DNA from: Dasytiphilus stammeri_K
GTDB lineage: Bacteria; Pseudomonadota; Gammaproteobacteria; Enterobacterales; Enterobacteriaceae
Assembly: GCA_041944835.1 (NCBI GenBank)
Contig: CP145879.1
Coordinates: forward strand, 310,001 to 374,000
Length of the DNA stretch: 64,000 nucleotides
Direction of reading: 5' to 3'
Shown: in pieces, positions 63,646-64,000 of the stretch
Layout: each line of letters opens with the position of its first letter
Numbering within the stretch: position 1 is the stretch's first letter
Program-made: the position numbers and the translations under genes
Notes under the pieces: model-generated
The model's database searches: none
Seen by the model: the letters and a program-made list of their open reading frames with translations, nothing else
Told to the model about the DNA's origin: nothing

Positions 63646-64000
63646 ATGTGGTTACCTTGGCTCATATTAATACCGTTTATTAGTGGTGTAATATGTTTAT
63701 CTCTAGAATATTTATACATTCACTTATCACGTTGGATTGCTTTTATAGCTCTTGTCATGGTTTTATTACTAATAATTTCAATGTGGTTATTAACGAATGA
63801 AAATGAGTTATTAATAATGCCCAATGCACTTGGATTGCCTCAATGGCGATATGAATATTCGCTATCATGGATTCCTCGTTTTGGAATTAATTTTAATTTA
63901 GCATTGGATGGAGTATCTCAGTTAATGGTCATGATTACTGCATTAATTGGAATCATGGCGGTATTATGTTCATGGAAAGAAATCGATCAAAATATCGGAA
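63646..64000 (+). CDS. nuoM: NADH-quinone oxidoreductase subunit M (3' end outside window)
   Basis: Antiporter-like proton-pumping subunit next to NuoL. 118 codons from the ATG at 63646 (preceded by AGAAGGA) are visible before the window ends; full length is about 500. Starts MWLPWLILIPF and contains FGINFNLALDGVSQLMV, the usual end of the second helix region. Order matches E. coli; nuoN should follow. Confidence 0.95.
   Translation, partial: MWLPWLILIPFISGVICLSLEYLYIHLSRWIAFIALVMVLLLIISMWLLTNENELLIMPNALGLPQWRYEYSLSWIPRFGINFNLALDGVSQLMVMITALIGIMAVLCSWKEIDQNIG

Noticed and set aside
1..64000. tRNA genes, CRISPR arrays, insertion sequences, prophage or replication origin
   Set aside because: I looked for T-arm GGTTCRA-type motifs, regular direct repeats, transposase-like frames and DnaA-box clusters in the gaps and saw none. 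Short tRNAs could be missed by eye, but the gaps are mostly too small.

Overview
The window looks like part of the chromosome of a long-term, host-restricted insect endosymbiont of the Gammaproteobacteria, close to Enterobacterales. The evidence is strong AT richness with poly-A/T runs, almost no long gene-free stretches, no mobile elements, phage genes or CRISPR arrays, and protein content that matches E. coli genes nearly one to one, often in E. coli order with intervening genes deleted. I cannot assign genus or species. Blochmannia-, Baumannia- or Ishikawaella-like lineages are plausible from general knowledge only.

Layout. (1) 1-14.3 kb: lysS (cut by the window edge), prfB, ygfZ, rpiA, mscS, fbaA, pgk, tktA, then trmB, yggT, ruvX, gshB, a broken rsmE, and metK. 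This is the E. coli 65-minute region with the metK-to-trmB block inverted. (2) 14.3-26.8 kb: dnaK-dnaJ behind a conserved heat-shock promoter, rpsT, ileS-lspA, ispH, carA-carB (E. coli minute 0, with ribF, fkpB and dapB missing from their usual places). (3) 26.9-33 kb: yggX, prlC, tusA, a DUF1820-like gene, rsmD, ftsY and rpoH. (4) 33-38 kb: mdh, rplM-rpsI, ibaG-murA, rplU-rpmA-obgE. (5) 38-49 kb: ybjG, ybjL, ligA, lepA-lepB-rnc-era, acpS, yfhL, the 4.5S RNA gene and aspC. (6) 49-64 kb: truA, ubiX, an unrecognised membrane protein, and the complex I operon nuoA to nuoM (nuoM cut by the window edge).

Functionally the genes cover sugar-phosphate interconversion and glycolysis (rpiA, tktA, fbaA, pgk), malate and aspartate metabolism (mdh, aspC), NADH-driven proton pumping, carbamoyl phosphate synthesis, SAM and glutathione synthesis, protein folding under sigma-32, translation, tRNA/rRNA modification, SRP targeting and signal peptide processing, and steps of peptidoglycan and lipid carrier metabolism.

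I see no new multi-gene system. The most informative signals are marks of reductive evolution that remove regulation or accessory domains but keep the core enzyme: RF2 without its programmed frameshift, CarB with most of its allosteric domain deleted, LigA without BRCT, MscS, ObgE and YfhL without C-terminal parts, and rsmE killed by two lesions. Against that background several regulatory features survive: the dnaK sigma-32 promoter, the UUG start of rpsT, and a consensus promoter with an overlapping inverted repeat upstream of ligA. Two retained poorly characterised genes (DUF1820-like; membrane protein at 50.7-51.6 kb) are the best candidates for new biology.
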